A stretch of DNA of 64,000 nucleotides, taken from Adiantum capillus-veneris (Eukaryota > Streptophyta > Polypodiopsida > Polypodiales > Pteridaceae). How positions within the stretch are numbered: the first letter of the stretch is position 1; each line of letters opens with the position of its first letter. The notes under the pieces were generated by a model. It was given only the letters and a program-made list of their open reading frames with translations, was not told where the DNA came from and searched no databases. A program made the position numbers and the translations under genes. This document shows, piece after piece, positions 11,101-21,756 of the stretch. The stretch lies in the NCBI GenBank assembly GCA_014529385.2, contig CM043958.1, positions 158,338,941 to 158,402,940 on the forward strand. Direction: 5' to 3'.

Positions 11101-12014
11101 ACCTAAAAGAGGAGCTGTCCAAATCTTTTTCAATGAAAGATTTAGGTGCTGCAAAGAGGATACTTGGTATGAAAATATCAAGGGACAGGACGAAGAAAAC
11201 AATAAAGCTATCTCAAGAAGATTACATCAAGAAGGTACTAGAAAGGTTTGCAATGCAAAATGCAAAACCAGTTTCTACACCTTTGGCTGGTCATTTTAAA
11301 CTAACGAAGGATATGTGTCCAAAGACACAAGAGGAGATAGCCTATATGTCTAAAGTTCCATATGCTGCAGCGGTAGGTTCTCTAATGTATGCTATGGTCT
11401 GGACAAGGCTAGACATTGCACATGCAGTGGGAGTTGTGAGTAGGTTCATGGACAACCCAGGTAAAGAGCATTGGCAAGCTGTGAAGTGGATACTTAGGTA
11501 TCTAAAAGGGACAACAACAAATGCTTTGTATTTTGGAGGAACTGATATTTTTCTAGAAGGGTATGCTGATGCAGATATGGCAGGTGACAAAGATACTCGA
11601 AGGAGCACTACTGGCTATGTGTTCACGGTTGGAGGCACAGCAGTAAGCTGGGCTTCAAAGCTGCAGAAAGTGGTTTCACTTTCTACCACGGAAGCAGAGT
11701 ATGTAGCAATGACGGAGGCAAGCAAAGAAATTCTGTGGCTTCACAGATTCTTAGAAGAGCTTGGATTCAAACAAGACAATTGTGTCTTATACAGTGATAG
11801 CCAAAGCGCTATCCATCTTGCGAAGAACTCAGCCTTTCATTCAAGGACAAAGCACATTGAGGTGAGATATCACTTCATACGCACTCTTTTGGAAGAGGGA
11901 CAACTAAAGCTAGGAAAGGTGCATACAAGTGAAAATCCTGCAGACATGTTTACAAAGGTGGTCAACAAGGAGAAGTTGAGCTTTTGCTCATCTTCAATCG
12001 GCATTCAAAGATAA
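8133..12014 (+). CDS. Copia gag-pol polyprotein, copy 2 (1293 aa)
   Basis: Encodes the complete Ty1/copia polyprotein. I place the start at the ATG at 8133 (MAEEGKLKIEKFNG); the frame is open from an upstream GTG at 8124, which is not a likely plant start. Domains in order: copia-type gag (about 10-215); zinc knuckle C234/C237/H242/C247; aspartic protease DSGAS at D291; integrase zinc domain H419/H424/C450/C453; integrase core D481, D544, E580 (D-x35-E); reverse transcriptase with D888 and YVDD at 976-977; RNase H with D1146, E1187 and D1222. This is the copia order (integrase before RT). All catalytic residues are present, so the protein may be functional. RT reads AFPHG at 892-896, where AFLHG or AFLNG is usual. 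It is in one frame, so gag:pol ratio control by frameshift is not evident. Confidence 0.97.
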   Translation: MAEEGKLKIEKFNGKNYQHWKMQIEDYLYQKDLYLPLGGLAKKPATMADEAWIVLDRKALGTIRLSLASTVAFNVSEMKTTEDLMKSLDDFYEKPSASNKVFLMKRLFNLKMAENGSVAEHLNDFNTNLSQLRSVKINFDDEVRALLILSSLPDSWDSLVMAVSNSISGTNTLKLDDVVGVLLSEEMRRRSTGESSSAALSVETRGRPKERFRNQKGRDRSRRSKSRTKSVLECWNCGKKGHVKKDCWSKKKKETESQDNKPTSEANVAGKVEQDALILSLDNVSNSWIVDSGASFHATPHKQHFQDYTKGNFGYVYLGDDEACEIVGKGTVSIKTANGNEWKLKDVRHVPSLRKNLISTGQLDDEGHNIAFGNKRWKISKGSLVVAKGEKVSTLYLCAVSTQPSACAATTEVDSAVWHYRLGHMSAKGMQILQTKKLLPGLKEVDLEFCEDCVYGKQKRVKFQKSGNERKNKKLELVHSDVWGPASTPSLGGSLYYVTFIDDATRKTWVYVMKNKSDVFSIFQRWKAFVENETGTKVKCLRSDNGGEYCSQAFESFCASNGIRRQRTTPRTPQQNGISERMNRTIMERARSMRLHAGLPLELWAEAVSTSVYLINRSPSTALDGGVPEEAWTGKPVNYAFLKVFGCEAFMHIDRSLRSKLDAKSKKCFFIGYGEGDFGYRLWNPEDGKILRSRDVIFNEQNMYKDYLERKQTKETGDEYMELEDGEDSRTANGDNVQQHQPNEEPQPIPRRSTRASRPPERFVPSFNHLLISDSGEPESYEEAMQHESKEEWTKSMQVEMDSLHQNQTWELVELPKGKRALQNKWVYKIKEEEGGKKRYKSRLVVKGFSQKKGIDFNEIFSPVVKMNSIRLVLSLVAAHDLNLEQMDVNTAFPHGDLEEEIYMLQPKGYEVKGKEKMVCRLKKSLYGLKQASRQWYLKFDRWMLDHGFTRCNSDHCVYTKNLGDGKFIILMLYVDDMLIASANMQDIKDLKEELSKSFSMKDLGAAKRILGMKISRDRTKKTIKLSQEDYIKKVLERFAMQNAKPVSTPLAGHFKLTKDMCPKTQEEIAYMSKVPYAAAVGSLMYAMVWTRLDIAHAVGVVSRFMDNPGKEHWQAVKWILRYLKGTTTNALYFGGTDIFLEGYADADMAGDKDTRRSTTGYVFTVGGTAVSWASKLQKVVSLSTTEAEYVAMTEASKEILWLHRFLEELGFKQDNCVLYSDSQSAIHLAKNSAFHSRTKHIEVRYHFIRTLLEEGQLKLGKVHTSENPADMFTKVVNKEKLSFCSSSIGIQR

Positions 12015-12074
12015 AAAGCCAGAATGGAAAGCAGTCACAGGTTTGGTTTGGAGATCAGTCTCCAAGTGGGAGAT

Positions 12075-12790
12075 TGTTAAGTATGGAGCCTGATTTACCC
12101 TTGTAATTTTTTGTGGTAAAAGCGCACATTTGTAAGGCCCCCACTATGAGGAGAAGCCATTGTGCGTGAAGGAAAATCACTCACCGGAAACCAAAATTTT
12201 CACGGACAAGAATCAGGGGCAACTTTAAAGGCCTTGGGGGCGGAGGCCCCCGAGACTTTTTTTTGGCCGGAATATTCCTTTTCGCCGGAATATTATGGCC
12301 GGACGGCGGTCGGAAAGTGGTCGGAAAACAACCGGTCGGTTGGCCGGTGGCCGGTAGTCAATGGCCAATGGCCGGTGGTCGGAAGTCAATGGCCGGTGGC
12401 CGGTGGTCGGAAGTCAATGGCGGTGGCCGTGGGAATTCAATGGCCGGTGGCCGAATTCAAAAGCGGACTTGTCTTCTCAAGGGCGGCCACACATGGGCGG
12501 ATTGGAGGGTCCGATTTGGACTTATTCGCACAAGGGCGGCTACACATGGCTGTCTCTCATAAGAGAGGGCAGCCCTTTTGGCCTATAAAAGGAGGCCATT
12601 TCTACACACATTATATAGTGTGAAGTTGATGCAACAAGGTGAGTGTGAGGTGGTGAGAGTGAAGCAAGGCGGGAGCTCCATTAAGGGTATAATCCCTTTG
12701 TAAATTACTTCTTGTTTTGAAGTACTAAAGCCATTGAGTGGCTGTTTTCCCGTGGACGTAGCCCACATTGGGTGAACCACGTATATCGTG

Positions 12791-12825
<35 letters not shown>

Positions 12826-12909
12826 CTATAATCTCGTGTATGTAAATCTGTTTCTCTCCATTAAGTAATCTACTCAATTATCTATTTAGCTACGTCTTAT
12901 TTCCTAACA
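12075..12909 (+). repeat. Copia LTR 3 (835 bp)
   Basis: Shared between copies 2 and 3. Its minisatellite carries a private variant, ggccgtgggaattc, near 12425-12437, which makes this LTR distinguishable from all others. Confidence 0.95.
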
Positions 12910-12982
12910 ACTGGTATCAGAGCAAGGTTTGCTCGTAGCTAAATTATCTCAAGGAAAGGATTCCTTGAATTGAGTGGGAGTT

Positions 12983-15900
12983 ATGGCGGAGGAGGGGAAG
13001 CTCAAGATTGAGAAGTTCAACGGCAAAAACTACCAACATTGGAAGATGCAGATTGAAGACTATCTCTACCAGAAGGACCTCTATTTGCCACTAGGCGGTC
13101 TTGCGAAGAAGCCCGCAACAATGGCAGATGAAGCATGGATTGTCCTTGATCGAAAGGCACTAGGAACAATCCGGTTAAGCTTGGCGTCAACGGTGGCCTT
13201 CAATGTTTCGGAGATGAAGACCACGGAGGACTTGATGAAGTCACTTGACGACTTCTACGAGAAACCATCGGCATCCAATAAGGTATTTCTTATGAAGCGC
13301 TTGTTCAATCTAAAGATGGCAGAGAATGGTTCAGTTGCAGAACACCTAAATGACTTTAACACAAACTTAAGTCAACTTCGATCAGTGAAAATCAATTTCG
13401 ATGACGAAGTGCGAGCTCTCCTTATACTATCATCTCTACCGGATAGTTGGGACAGCCTTGTGATGGCTGTAAGTAATTCTATCTCTGGCACAAATACTCT
13501 TAAGCTTGATGATGTTGTGGGTGTTCTTCTAAGCGAGGAAATGCGAAGGAGAAGCACAGGAGAATCATCAAGTGCTGCACTATCAGTGGAAACAAGAGGA
13601 AGGCCTAAGGAGAGGTTCAGAAACCAAAAGGGTCGTGATCGCTCAAGACGGAGCAAATCACGAACAAAGTCAGTTCTTGAATGTTGGAACTGCGGCAAGA
13701 AGGGCCACGTCAAGAAGGATTGCTGGTCCAAGAAGAAGAAGGAGACAGAGTCTCAAGACAACAAGCCAACATCGGAGGCCAATGTGGCAGGTAAAGTAGA
13801 GCAAGATGCTCTAATTCTCTCATTAGACAATGTGTCTAATTCCTGGATAGTAGATTCCGGGGCTTCATTCCATGCGACACCACACAAGCAACATTTCCAA
13901 GACTACACTAAAGGTAATTTTGGGTATGTATACTTGGGAGATGATGAAGCTTGTGAGATTGTCGGCAAAGGTACAGTTTCTATCAAAACTGCTAACGGAA
14001 ATGAATGGAAGCTTAAAGATGTTAGGCATGTTCCTTCTCTTCGCAAAAATTTGATCTCTACAGGACAATTGGACGATGAAGGTCACAACATTGCATTCGG
14101 AAACAAACGGTGGAAGATCTCAAAGGGATCTTTGGTGGTTGCCAAGGGTGAAAAAGTCAGTACACTTTACTTGTGTGCTGTTAGCACGCAACCTTCAGCT
14201 TGTGCAGCAACTACAGAAGTTGACAGTGCGGTGTGGCACTACCGACTTGGGCATATGAGTGCCAAAGGAATGCAAATCCTTCAAACAAAGAAGCTTCTAC
14301 CAGGTTTGAAAGAAGTGGACTTAGAGTTCTGTGAAGATTGTGTTTATGGTAAACAAAAGAGGGTAAAATTTCAAAAATCAGGAAATGAAAGAAAAAATAA
14401 AAAACTTGAGTTGGTTCATTCTGATGTTTGGGGTCCTGCAAGTACACCATCACTTGGTGGCTCATTGTACTATGTAACATTCATAGACGATGCGACTAGA
14501 AAAACATGGGTTTATGTCATGAAGAATAAATCCGATGTATTTTCCATATTTCAAAGGTGGAAAGCCTTTGTGGAGAATGAAACAGGTACCAAGGTTAAAT
14601 GCCTCAGATCCGACAATGGAGGCGAATATTGCAGCCAAGCTTTTGAAAGCTTTTGTGCTAGCAATGGCATTCGGAGGCAAAGGACAACCCCAAGGACACC
14701 TCAACAAAATGGGATTTCGGAAAGGATGAACAGGACAATCATGGAACGAGCACGAAGCATGCGGCTACATGCAGGCCTACCGCTTGAGCTTTGGGCAGAA
14801 GCTGTAAGTACGTCTGTGTACTTAATCAATCGGTCACCCTCAACGGCATTGGATGGGGGAGTTCCAGAAGAGGCATGGACAGGTAAACCGGTGAATTATG
14901 CATTTCTCAAAGTGTTTGGGTGTGAGGCTTTCATGCACATAGATAGAAGCCTAAGATCAAAGTTAGATGCAAAGTCCAAAAAGTGTTTCTTCATTGGATA
15001 TGGAGAAGGAGACTTTGGGTATCGCCTATGGAATCCTGAAGATGGTAAAATCTTAAGGAGTAGGGATGTAATTTTTAACGAACAAAATATGTACAAAGAT
15101 TACTTGGAAAGAAAACAAACAAAAGAAACAGGTGATGAGTACATGGAGCTTGAGGACGGTGAAGACTCAAGGACTGCAAACGGTGACAATGTGCAACAAC
15201 ATCAACCAAATGAGGAGCCTCAACCTATTCCCCGAAGATCTACAAGAGCAAGTAGACCTCCAGAAAGGTTTGTTCCTTCCTTCAACCATCTCTTGATCTC
15301 AGATTCTGGAGAGCCGGAATCATATGAAGAAGCTATGCAACATGAATCCAAAGAAGAATGGACGAAGAGCATGCAAGTGGAGATGGACTCACTACATCAG
15401 AACCAAACATGGGAGTTGGTTGAGTTGCCTAAAGGTAAGCGGGCACTTCAAAACAAATGGGTGTACAAGATAAAGGAAGAAGAAGGTGGGAAGAAAAGGT
15501 ACAAGTCTAGGCTTGTGGTAAAAGGTTTTTCTCAAAAGAAAGGTATTGACTTCAATGAAATATTTTCTCCTGTTGTAAAAATGAACTCAATTAGGCTTGT
15601 CTTAAGCCTTGTGGCTGCTCATGATCTAAATCTCGAGCAAATGGATGTAAATACGGCATTCCCTCACGGTGACTTAGAGGAGGAAATCTACATGCTTCAA
15701 CCAAAGGGGTATGAAGTAAAAGGTAAGGAGAAAATGGTTTGCAGATTAAAGAAGAGCTTGTATGGTTTAAAGCAAGCATCAAGACAATGGTACTTGAAGT
15801 TTGATCGATGGATGTTGGATCATGGATTCACAAGATGCAACTCGGATCACTGCGTCTACACGAAGAATTTGGGAGATGGGAAATTCATCATCCTAATGTT

Positions 15901-16864
15901 GTATGTTGATGACATGTTGATTGCAAGTGCTAACATGCAGGACATCAAAGACCTAAAAGAGGAGCTGTCCAAATCTTTTTCAATGAAAGATTTAGGTGCT
16001 GCAAAGAGGATACTTGGTATGAAAATATCAAGGGACAGGACGAAGAAAACAATAAAGCTATCTCAAGAAGATTACATCAAGAAGGTACTAGAAAGGTTTG
16101 CAATGCAAAATGCAAAACCAGTTTCTACACCTTTGGCTGGTCATTTTAAACTAACGAAGGATATGTGTCCAAAGACACAAGAGGAGATAGCCTATATGTC
16201 TAAAGTTCCATATGCTGCAGCGGTAGGTTCTCTAATGTATGCTATGGTCTGGACAAGGCTAGACATTGCACATGCAGTGGGAGTTGTGAGTAGGTTCATG
16301 GACAACCCAGGTAAAGAGCATTGGCAAGCTGTGAAGTGGATACTTAGGTATCTAAAAGGGACAACAACAAATGCTTTGTATTTTGGAGGAACTGATATTT
16401 TTCTAGAAGGGTATGCTGATGCAGATATGGCAGGTGACAAAGATACTCGAAGGAGCACTACTGGCTATGTGTTCACGGTTGGAGGCACAGCAGTAAGCTG
16501 GGCTTCAAAGCTGCAGAAAGTGGTTTCACTTTCTACCACGGAAGCAGAGTATGTAGCAATGACGGAGGCAAGCAAAGAAATTCTGTGGCTTCACAGATTC
16601 TTAGAAGAGCTTGGATTCAAACAAGACAATTGTGTCTTATACAGTGATAGCCAAAGCGCTATCCATCTTGCGAAGAACTCAGCCTTTCATTCAAGGACAA
16701 AGCACATTGAGGTGAGATATCACTTCATACGCACTCTTTTGGAAGAGGGACAACTAAAGCTAGGAAAGGTGCATACAAGTGAAAATCCTGCAGACATGTT
16801 TACAAAGGTGGTCAACAAGGAGAAGTTGAGCTTTTGCTCATCTTCAATCGGCATTCAAAGATAA
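12983..16864 (+). CDS. Copia gag-pol polyprotein, copy 3
   Basis: Uninterrupted 1293-aa frame with the same protein sequence as the copy at 8133. Start ATG at 12983 after the leader hairpin; stop 60 bases before LTR 4. Confidence 0.97.
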   Translation: MAEEGKLKIEKFNGKNYQHWKMQIEDYLYQKDLYLPLGGLAKKPATMADEAWIVLDRKALGTIRLSLASTVAFNVSEMKTTEDLMKSLDDFYEKPSASNKVFLMKRLFNLKMAENGSVAEHLNDFNTNLSQLRSVKINFDDEVRALLILSSLPDSWDSLVMAVSNSISGTNTLKLDDVVGVLLSEEMRRRSTGESSSAALSVETRGRPKERFRNQKGRDRSRRSKSRTKSVLECWNCGKKGHVKKDCWSKKKKETESQDNKPTSEANVAGKVEQDALILSLDNVSNSWIVDSGASFHATPHKQHFQDYTKGNFGYVYLGDDEACEIVGKGTVSIKTANGNEWKLKDVRHVPSLRKNLISTGQLDDEGHNIAFGNKRWKISKGSLVVAKGEKVSTLYLCAVSTQPSACAATTEVDSAVWHYRLGHMSAKGMQILQTKKLLPGLKEVDLEFCEDCVYGKQKRVKFQKSGNERKNKKLELVHSDVWGPASTPSLGGSLYYVTFIDDATRKTWVYVMKNKSDVFSIFQRWKAFVENETGTKVKCLRSDNGGEYCSQAFESFCASNGIRRQRTTPRTPQQNGISERMNRTIMERARSMRLHAGLPLELWAEAVSTSVYLINRSPSTALDGGVPEEAWTGKPVNYAFLKVFGCEAFMHIDRSLRSKLDAKSKKCFFIGYGEGDFGYRLWNPEDGKILRSRDVIFNEQNMYKDYLERKQTKETGDEYMELEDGEDSRTANGDNVQQHQPNEEPQPIPRRSTRASRPPERFVPSFNHLLISDSGEPESYEEAMQHESKEEWTKSMQVEMDSLHQNQTWELVELPKGKRALQNKWVYKIKEEEGGKKRYKSRLVVKGFSQKKGIDFNEIFSPVVKMNSIRLVLSLVAAHDLNLEQMDVNTAFPHGDLEEEIYMLQPKGYEVKGKEKMVCRLKKSLYGLKQASRQWYLKFDRWMLDHGFTRCNSDHCVYTKNLGDGKFIILMLYVDDMLIASANMQDIKDLKEELSKSFSMKDLGAAKRILGMKISRDRTKKTIKLSQEDYIKKVLERFAMQNAKPVSTPLAGHFKLTKDMCPKTQEEIAYMSKVPYAAAVGSLMYAMVWTRLDIAHAVGVVSRFMDNPGKEHWQAVKWILRYLKGTTTNALYFGGTDIFLEGYADADMAGDKDTRRSTTGYVFTVGGTAVSWASKLQKVVSLSTTEAEYVAMTEASKEILWLHRFLEELGFKQDNCVLYSDSQSAIHLAKNSAFHSRTKHIEVRYHFIRTLLEEGQLKLGKVHTSENPADMFTKVVNKEKLSFCSSSIGIQR

Positions 16865-16924
16865 AAAGCCAGAATGGAAAGCAGTCACAGGTTTGGTTTG
16901 GAGATCAGTCTCCAAGTGGGAGAT

Positions 16925-17741
16925 TGTTAAGTATGGAGCCTGATTTACCCTTGTAATTTTTTGTGGTAAAAGCGCACATTTGTAAGGCCCCCACTATGAG
17001 GAGAAGCCATTGTGCGTGAAGGAAAATCACTCACCGGAAACCAAAATTTTCACGGACAAGAATCAGGGGCAACTTTAAAGGCCTTGGGGGCGGAGGCCCC
17101 CGAGACTTTTTTTTGGCCGGAATATTCCTTTTCGCCGGAATATTATGGCCGGACGGCGGTCGGAAAGTGGTCGGAAAACAACCGGTCGGTTGGCCGGTGG
17201 CCGGTAGTCAATGGCCAATGGCCGGTGGTCGGAAGTCAATGGCCGGTGGCCGGTGGTCGGAAGTCAATGGCCGGTGGCCGGTGGCCGAATTCAAAAGCGG
17301 ACTTGTCTTCTCAAGGGCGGCCACACATGGGCGGATTGGAGGGTCCGATTTGGACTTATTCGCACAAGGGCGGCTACACATGGCTGTCTCTCATAAGAGA
17401 GGGCAGCCCTTTTGGCCTATAAAAGGAGGCCATTTCTACACACATTATATAGTGTGAAGTTGATGCAACAAGGTGAGTGTGAGGTGGTGAGAGTGAAGCA
17501 AGGCGGGAGCTCCATTAAGGGTATAATCCCTTTGTAAATTACTTCTTGTTTTGAAGTACTAAAGCCATTGAGTGGCTGTTTTCCCGTGGACGTAGCCCAC
17601 ATTGGGTGAACCACGTATATCGTGTGTACTCTCTCTCTCTCTCTCTCTCTCTCTACTCTATAATCTCGTGTATGTAAATCTGTTTCTCTCCATTAAGTAA
17701 TCTACTCAATTATCTATTTAGCTACGTCTTATTTCCTAACA
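16925..17741 (+). repeat. Copia LTR 4 (817 bp)
   Basis: The short form of the LTR: one ccgaattcaatggccggtgg unit is missing from the minisatellite. It has the same length and the same unit order as LTR 5. Confidence 0.95.
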
Positions 17742-17814
17742 ACTGGTATCAGAGCAAGGTTTGCTCGTAGCTAAATTATCTCAAGGAAAGGATTCCTTGA
17801 ATTGAGTGGGAGTT

Positions 17815-20800
17815 ATGGCGGAGGAGGGGAAGCTCAAGATTGAGAAGTTCAACGGCAAAAACTACCAACATTGGAAGATGCAGATTGAAGACTATCTCTA
17901 CCAGAAGGACCTCTATTTGCCACTAGGCGGTCTTGCGAAGAAGCCCGCAACAATGGCAGATGAAGCATGGATTGTCCTTGATCGAAAGGCACTAGGAACA
18001 ATCCGGTTAAGCTTGGCGTCAACGGTGGCCTTCAATGTTTCGGAGATGAAGACCACGGAGGACTTGATGAAGTCACTTGACGACTTCTACGAGAAACCAT
18101 CGGCATCCAATAAGGTATTTCTTATGAAGCGCTTGTTCAATCTAAAGATGGCAGAGAATGGTTCAGTTGCAGAACACCTAAATGACTTTAACACAAACTT
18201 AAGTCAACTTCGATCAGTGAAAATCAATTTCGATGACGAAGTGCGAGCTCTCCTTATACTATCATCTCTACCGGATAGTTGGGACAGCCTTGTGATGGCT
18301 GTAAGTAATTCTATCTCTGGCACAAATACTCTTAAGCTTGATGATGTTGTGGGTGTTCTTCTAAGCGAGGAAATGCGAAGGAGAAGCACAGGAGAATCAT
18401 CAAGTGCTGCACTATCAGTGGAAACAAGAGGAAGGCCTAAGGAGAGGTTCAGAAACCAAAAGGGTCGTGATCGCTCAAGACGGAGCAAATCACGAACAAA
18501 GTCAGTTCTTGAATGTTGGAACTGCGGCAAGAAGGGCCACGTCAAGAAGGATTGCTGGTCCAAGAAGAAGAAGGAGACAGAGTCTCAAGACAACAAGCCA
18601 ACATCGGAGGCCAATGTGGCAGGTAAAGTAGAGCAAGATGCTCTAATTCTCTCATTAGACAATGTGTCTAATTCCTGGATAGTAGATTCCGGGGCTTCAT
18701 TCCATGCGACACCACACAAGCAACATTTCCAAGACTACACTAAAGGTAATTTTGGGTATGTATACTTGGGAGATGATGAAGCTTGTGAGATTGTCGGCAA
18801 AGGTACAGTTTCTATCAAAACTGCTAACGGAAATGAATGGAAGCTTAAAGATGTTAGGCATGTTCCTTCTCTTCGCAAAAATTTGATCTCTACAGGACAA
18901 TTGGACGATGAAGGTCACAACATTGCATTCGGAAACAAACGGTGGAAGATCTCAAAGGGATCTTTGGTGGTTGCCAAGGGTGAAAAAGTCAGTACACTTT
19001 ACTTGTGTGCTGTTAGCACGCAACCTTCAGCTTGTGCAGCAACTACAGAAGTTGACAGTGCGGTGTGGCACTACCGACTTGGGCATATGAGTGCCAAAGG
19101 AATGCAAATCCTTCAAACAAAGAAGCTTCTACCAGGTTTGAAAGAAGTGGACTTAGAGTTCTGTGAAGATTGTGTTTATGGTAAACAAAAGAGGGTAAAA
19201 TTTCAAAAATCAGGAAATGAAAGAAAAAATAAAAAACTTGAGTTGGTTCATTCTGATGTTTGGGGTCCTGCAAGTACACCATCACTTGGTGGCTCATTGT
19301 ACTATGTAACATTCATAGACGATGCGACTAGAAAAACATGGGTTTATGTCATGAAGAATAAATCCGATGTATTTTCCATATTTCAAAGGTGGAAAGCCTT
19401 TGTGGAGAATGAAACAGGTACCAAGGTTAAATGCCTCAGATCCGACAATGGAGGCGAATATTGCAGCCAAGCTTTTGAAAGCTTTTGTGCTAGCAATGGC
19501 ATTCGGAGGCAAAGGACAACCCCAAGGACACCTCAACAAAATGGGATTTCGGAAAGGATGAACAGGACAATCATGGAACGAGCACGAAGCATGCGGCTAC
19601 ATGCAGGCCTACCGCTTGAGCTTTGGGCAGAAGCTGTAAGTACGTCTGTGTACTTAATCAATCGGTCACCCTCAACGGCATTGGATGGGGGAGTTCCAGA
19701 AGAGGCATGGACAGGTAAACCGGTGAATTATGCATTTCTCAAAGTGTTTGGGTGTGAGGCTTTCATGCACATAGATAGAAGCCTAAGATCAAAGTTAGAT
19801 GCAAAGTCCAAAAAGTGTTTCTTCATTGGATATGGAGAAGGAGACTTTGGGTATCGCCTATGGAATCCTGAAGATGGTAAAATCTTAAGGAGTAGGGATG
19901 TAATTTTTAACGAACAAAATATGTACAAAGATTACTTGGAAAGAAAACAAACAAAAGAAACAGGTGATGAGTACATGGAGCTTGAGGACGGTGAAGACTC
20001 AAGGACTGCAAACGGTGACAATGTGCAACAACATCAACCAAATGAGGAGCCTCAACCTATTCCCCGAAGATCTACAAGAGCAAGTAGACCTCCAGAAAGG
20101 TTTGTTCCTTCCTTCAACCATCTCTTGATCTCAGATTCTGGAGAGCCGGAATCATATGAAGAAGCTATGCAACATGAATCCAAAGAAGAATGGACGAAGA
20201 GCATGCAAGTGGAGATGGACTCACTACATCAGAACCAAACATGGGAGTTGGTTGAGTTGCCTAAAGGTAAGCGGGCACTTCAAAACAAATGGGTGTACAA
20301 GATAAAGGAAGAAGAAGGTGGGAAGAAAAGGTACAAGTCTAGGCTTGTGGTAAAAGGTTTTTCTCAAAAGAAAGGTATTGACTTCAATGAAATATTTTCT
20401 CCTGTTGTAAAAATGAACTCAATTAGGCTTGTCTTAAGCCTTGTGGCTGCTCATGATCTAAATCTCGAGCAAATGGATGTAAATACGGCATTCCCTCACG
20501 GTGACTTAGAGGAGGAAATCTACATGCTTCAACCAAAGGGGTATGAAGTAAAAGGTAAGGAGAAAATGGTTTGCAGATTAAAGAAGAGCTTGTATGGTTT
20601 AAAGCAAGCATCAAGACAATGGTACTTGAAGTTTGATCGATGGATGTTGGATCATGGATTCACAAGATGCAACTCGGATCACTGCGTCTACACGAAGAAT
20701 TTGGGAGATGGGAAATTCATCATCCTAATGTTGTATGTTGATGACATGTTGATTGCAAGTGCTAACATGCAGGACATCAAAGACCTAAAAGAGGAGCTGT

Positions 20801-21696
20801 CCAAATCTTTTTCAATGAAAGATTTAGGTGCTGCAAAGAGGATACTTGGTATGAAAATATCAAGGGACAGGACGAAGAAAACAATAAAGCTATCTCAAGA
20901 AGATTACATCAAGAAGGTACTAGAAAGGTTTGCAATGCAAAATGCAAAACCAGTTTCTACACCTTTGGCTGGTCATTTTAAACTAACGAAGGATATGTGT
21001 CCAAAGACACAAGAGGAGATAGCCTATATGTCTAAAGTTCCATATGCTGCAGCGGTAGGTTCTCTAATGTATGCTATGGTCTGGACAAGGCTAGACATTG
21101 CACATGCAGTGGGAGTTGTGAGTAGGTTCATGGACAACCCAGGTAAAGAGCATTGGCAAGCTGTGAAGTGGATACTTAGGTATCTAAAAGGGACAACAAC
21201 AAATGCTTTGTATTTTGGAGGAACTGATATTTTTCTAGAAGGGTATGCTGATGCAGATATGGCAGGTGACAAAGATACTCGAAGGAGCACTACTGGCTAT
21301 GTGTTCACGGTTGGAGGCACAGCAGTAAGCTGGGCTTCAAAGCTGCAGAAAGTGGTTTCACTTTCTACCACGGAAGCAGAGTATGTAGCAATGACGGAGG
21401 CAAGCAAAGAAATTCTGTGGCTTCACAGATTCTTAGAAGAGCTTGGATTCAAACAAGACAATTGTGTCTTATACAGTGATAGCCAAAGCGCTATCCATCT
21501 TGCGAAGAACTCAGCCTTTCATTCAAGGACAAAGCACATTGAGGTGAGATATCACTTCATACGCACTCTTTTGGAAGAGGGACAACTAAAGCTAGGAAAG
21601 GTGCATACAAGTGAAAATCCTGCAGACATGTTTACAAAGGTGGTCAACAAGGAGAAGTTGAGCTTTTGCTCATCTTCAATCGGCATTCAAAGATAA
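17815..21696 (+). CDS. Copia gag-pol polyprotein, copy 4
   Basis: Uninterrupted 1293-aa frame with the same protein as the other intact copies. With LTR 4 it makes a 4832-bp unit equal in length to the next one, so these two may be the most recent duplication in the array. Confidence 0.97.
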   Translation: MAEEGKLKIEKFNGKNYQHWKMQIEDYLYQKDLYLPLGGLAKKPATMADEAWIVLDRKALGTIRLSLASTVAFNVSEMKTTEDLMKSLDDFYEKPSASNKVFLMKRLFNLKMAENGSVAEHLNDFNTNLSQLRSVKINFDDEVRALLILSSLPDSWDSLVMAVSNSISGTNTLKLDDVVGVLLSEEMRRRSTGESSSAALSVETRGRPKERFRNQKGRDRSRRSKSRTKSVLECWNCGKKGHVKKDCWSKKKKETESQDNKPTSEANVAGKVEQDALILSLDNVSNSWIVDSGASFHATPHKQHFQDYTKGNFGYVYLGDDEACEIVGKGTVSIKTANGNEWKLKDVRHVPSLRKNLISTGQLDDEGHNIAFGNKRWKISKGSLVVAKGEKVSTLYLCAVSTQPSACAATTEVDSAVWHYRLGHMSAKGMQILQTKKLLPGLKEVDLEFCEDCVYGKQKRVKFQKSGNERKNKKLELVHSDVWGPASTPSLGGSLYYVTFIDDATRKTWVYVMKNKSDVFSIFQRWKAFVENETGTKVKCLRSDNGGEYCSQAFESFCASNGIRRQRTTPRTPQQNGISERMNRTIMERARSMRLHAGLPLELWAEAVSTSVYLINRSPSTALDGGVPEEAWTGKPVNYAFLKVFGCEAFMHIDRSLRSKLDAKSKKCFFIGYGEGDFGYRLWNPEDGKILRSRDVIFNEQNMYKDYLERKQTKETGDEYMELEDGEDSRTANGDNVQQHQPNEEPQPIPRRSTRASRPPERFVPSFNHLLISDSGEPESYEEAMQHESKEEWTKSMQVEMDSLHQNQTWELVELPKGKRALQNKWVYKIKEEEGGKKRYKSRLVVKGFSQKKGIDFNEIFSPVVKMNSIRLVLSLVAAHDLNLEQMDVNTAFPHGDLEEEIYMLQPKGYEVKGKEKMVCRLKKSLYGLKQASRQWYLKFDRWMLDHGFTRCNSDHCVYTKNLGDGKFIILMLYVDDMLIASANMQDIKDLKEELSKSFSMKDLGAAKRILGMKISRDRTKKTIKLSQEDYIKKVLERFAMQNAKPVSTPLAGHFKLTKDMCPKTQEEIAYMSKVPYAAAVGSLMYAMVWTRLDIAHAVGVVSRFMDNPGKEHWQAVKWILRYLKGTTTNALYFGGTDIFLEGYADADMAGDKDTRRSTTGYVFTVGGTAVSWASKLQKVVSLSTTEAEYVAMTEASKEILWLHRFLEELGFKQDNCVLYSDSQSAIHLAKNSAFHSRTKHIEVRYHFIRTLLEEGQLKLGKVHTSENPADMFTKVVNKEKLSFCSSSIGIQR

Positions 21697-21756
21697 AAAG
21701 CCAGAATGGAAAGCAGTCACAGGTTTGGTTTGGAGATCAGTCTCCAAGTGGGAGAT

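Noticed and set aside
11342-11608. Antisense and out-of-frame open frames within copia gag-pol, such as the 88-codon minus-strand frame
   Set aside because: They recur only because the sense gene recurs; none has a recognisable domain and all lie wholly inside the polyprotein gene.
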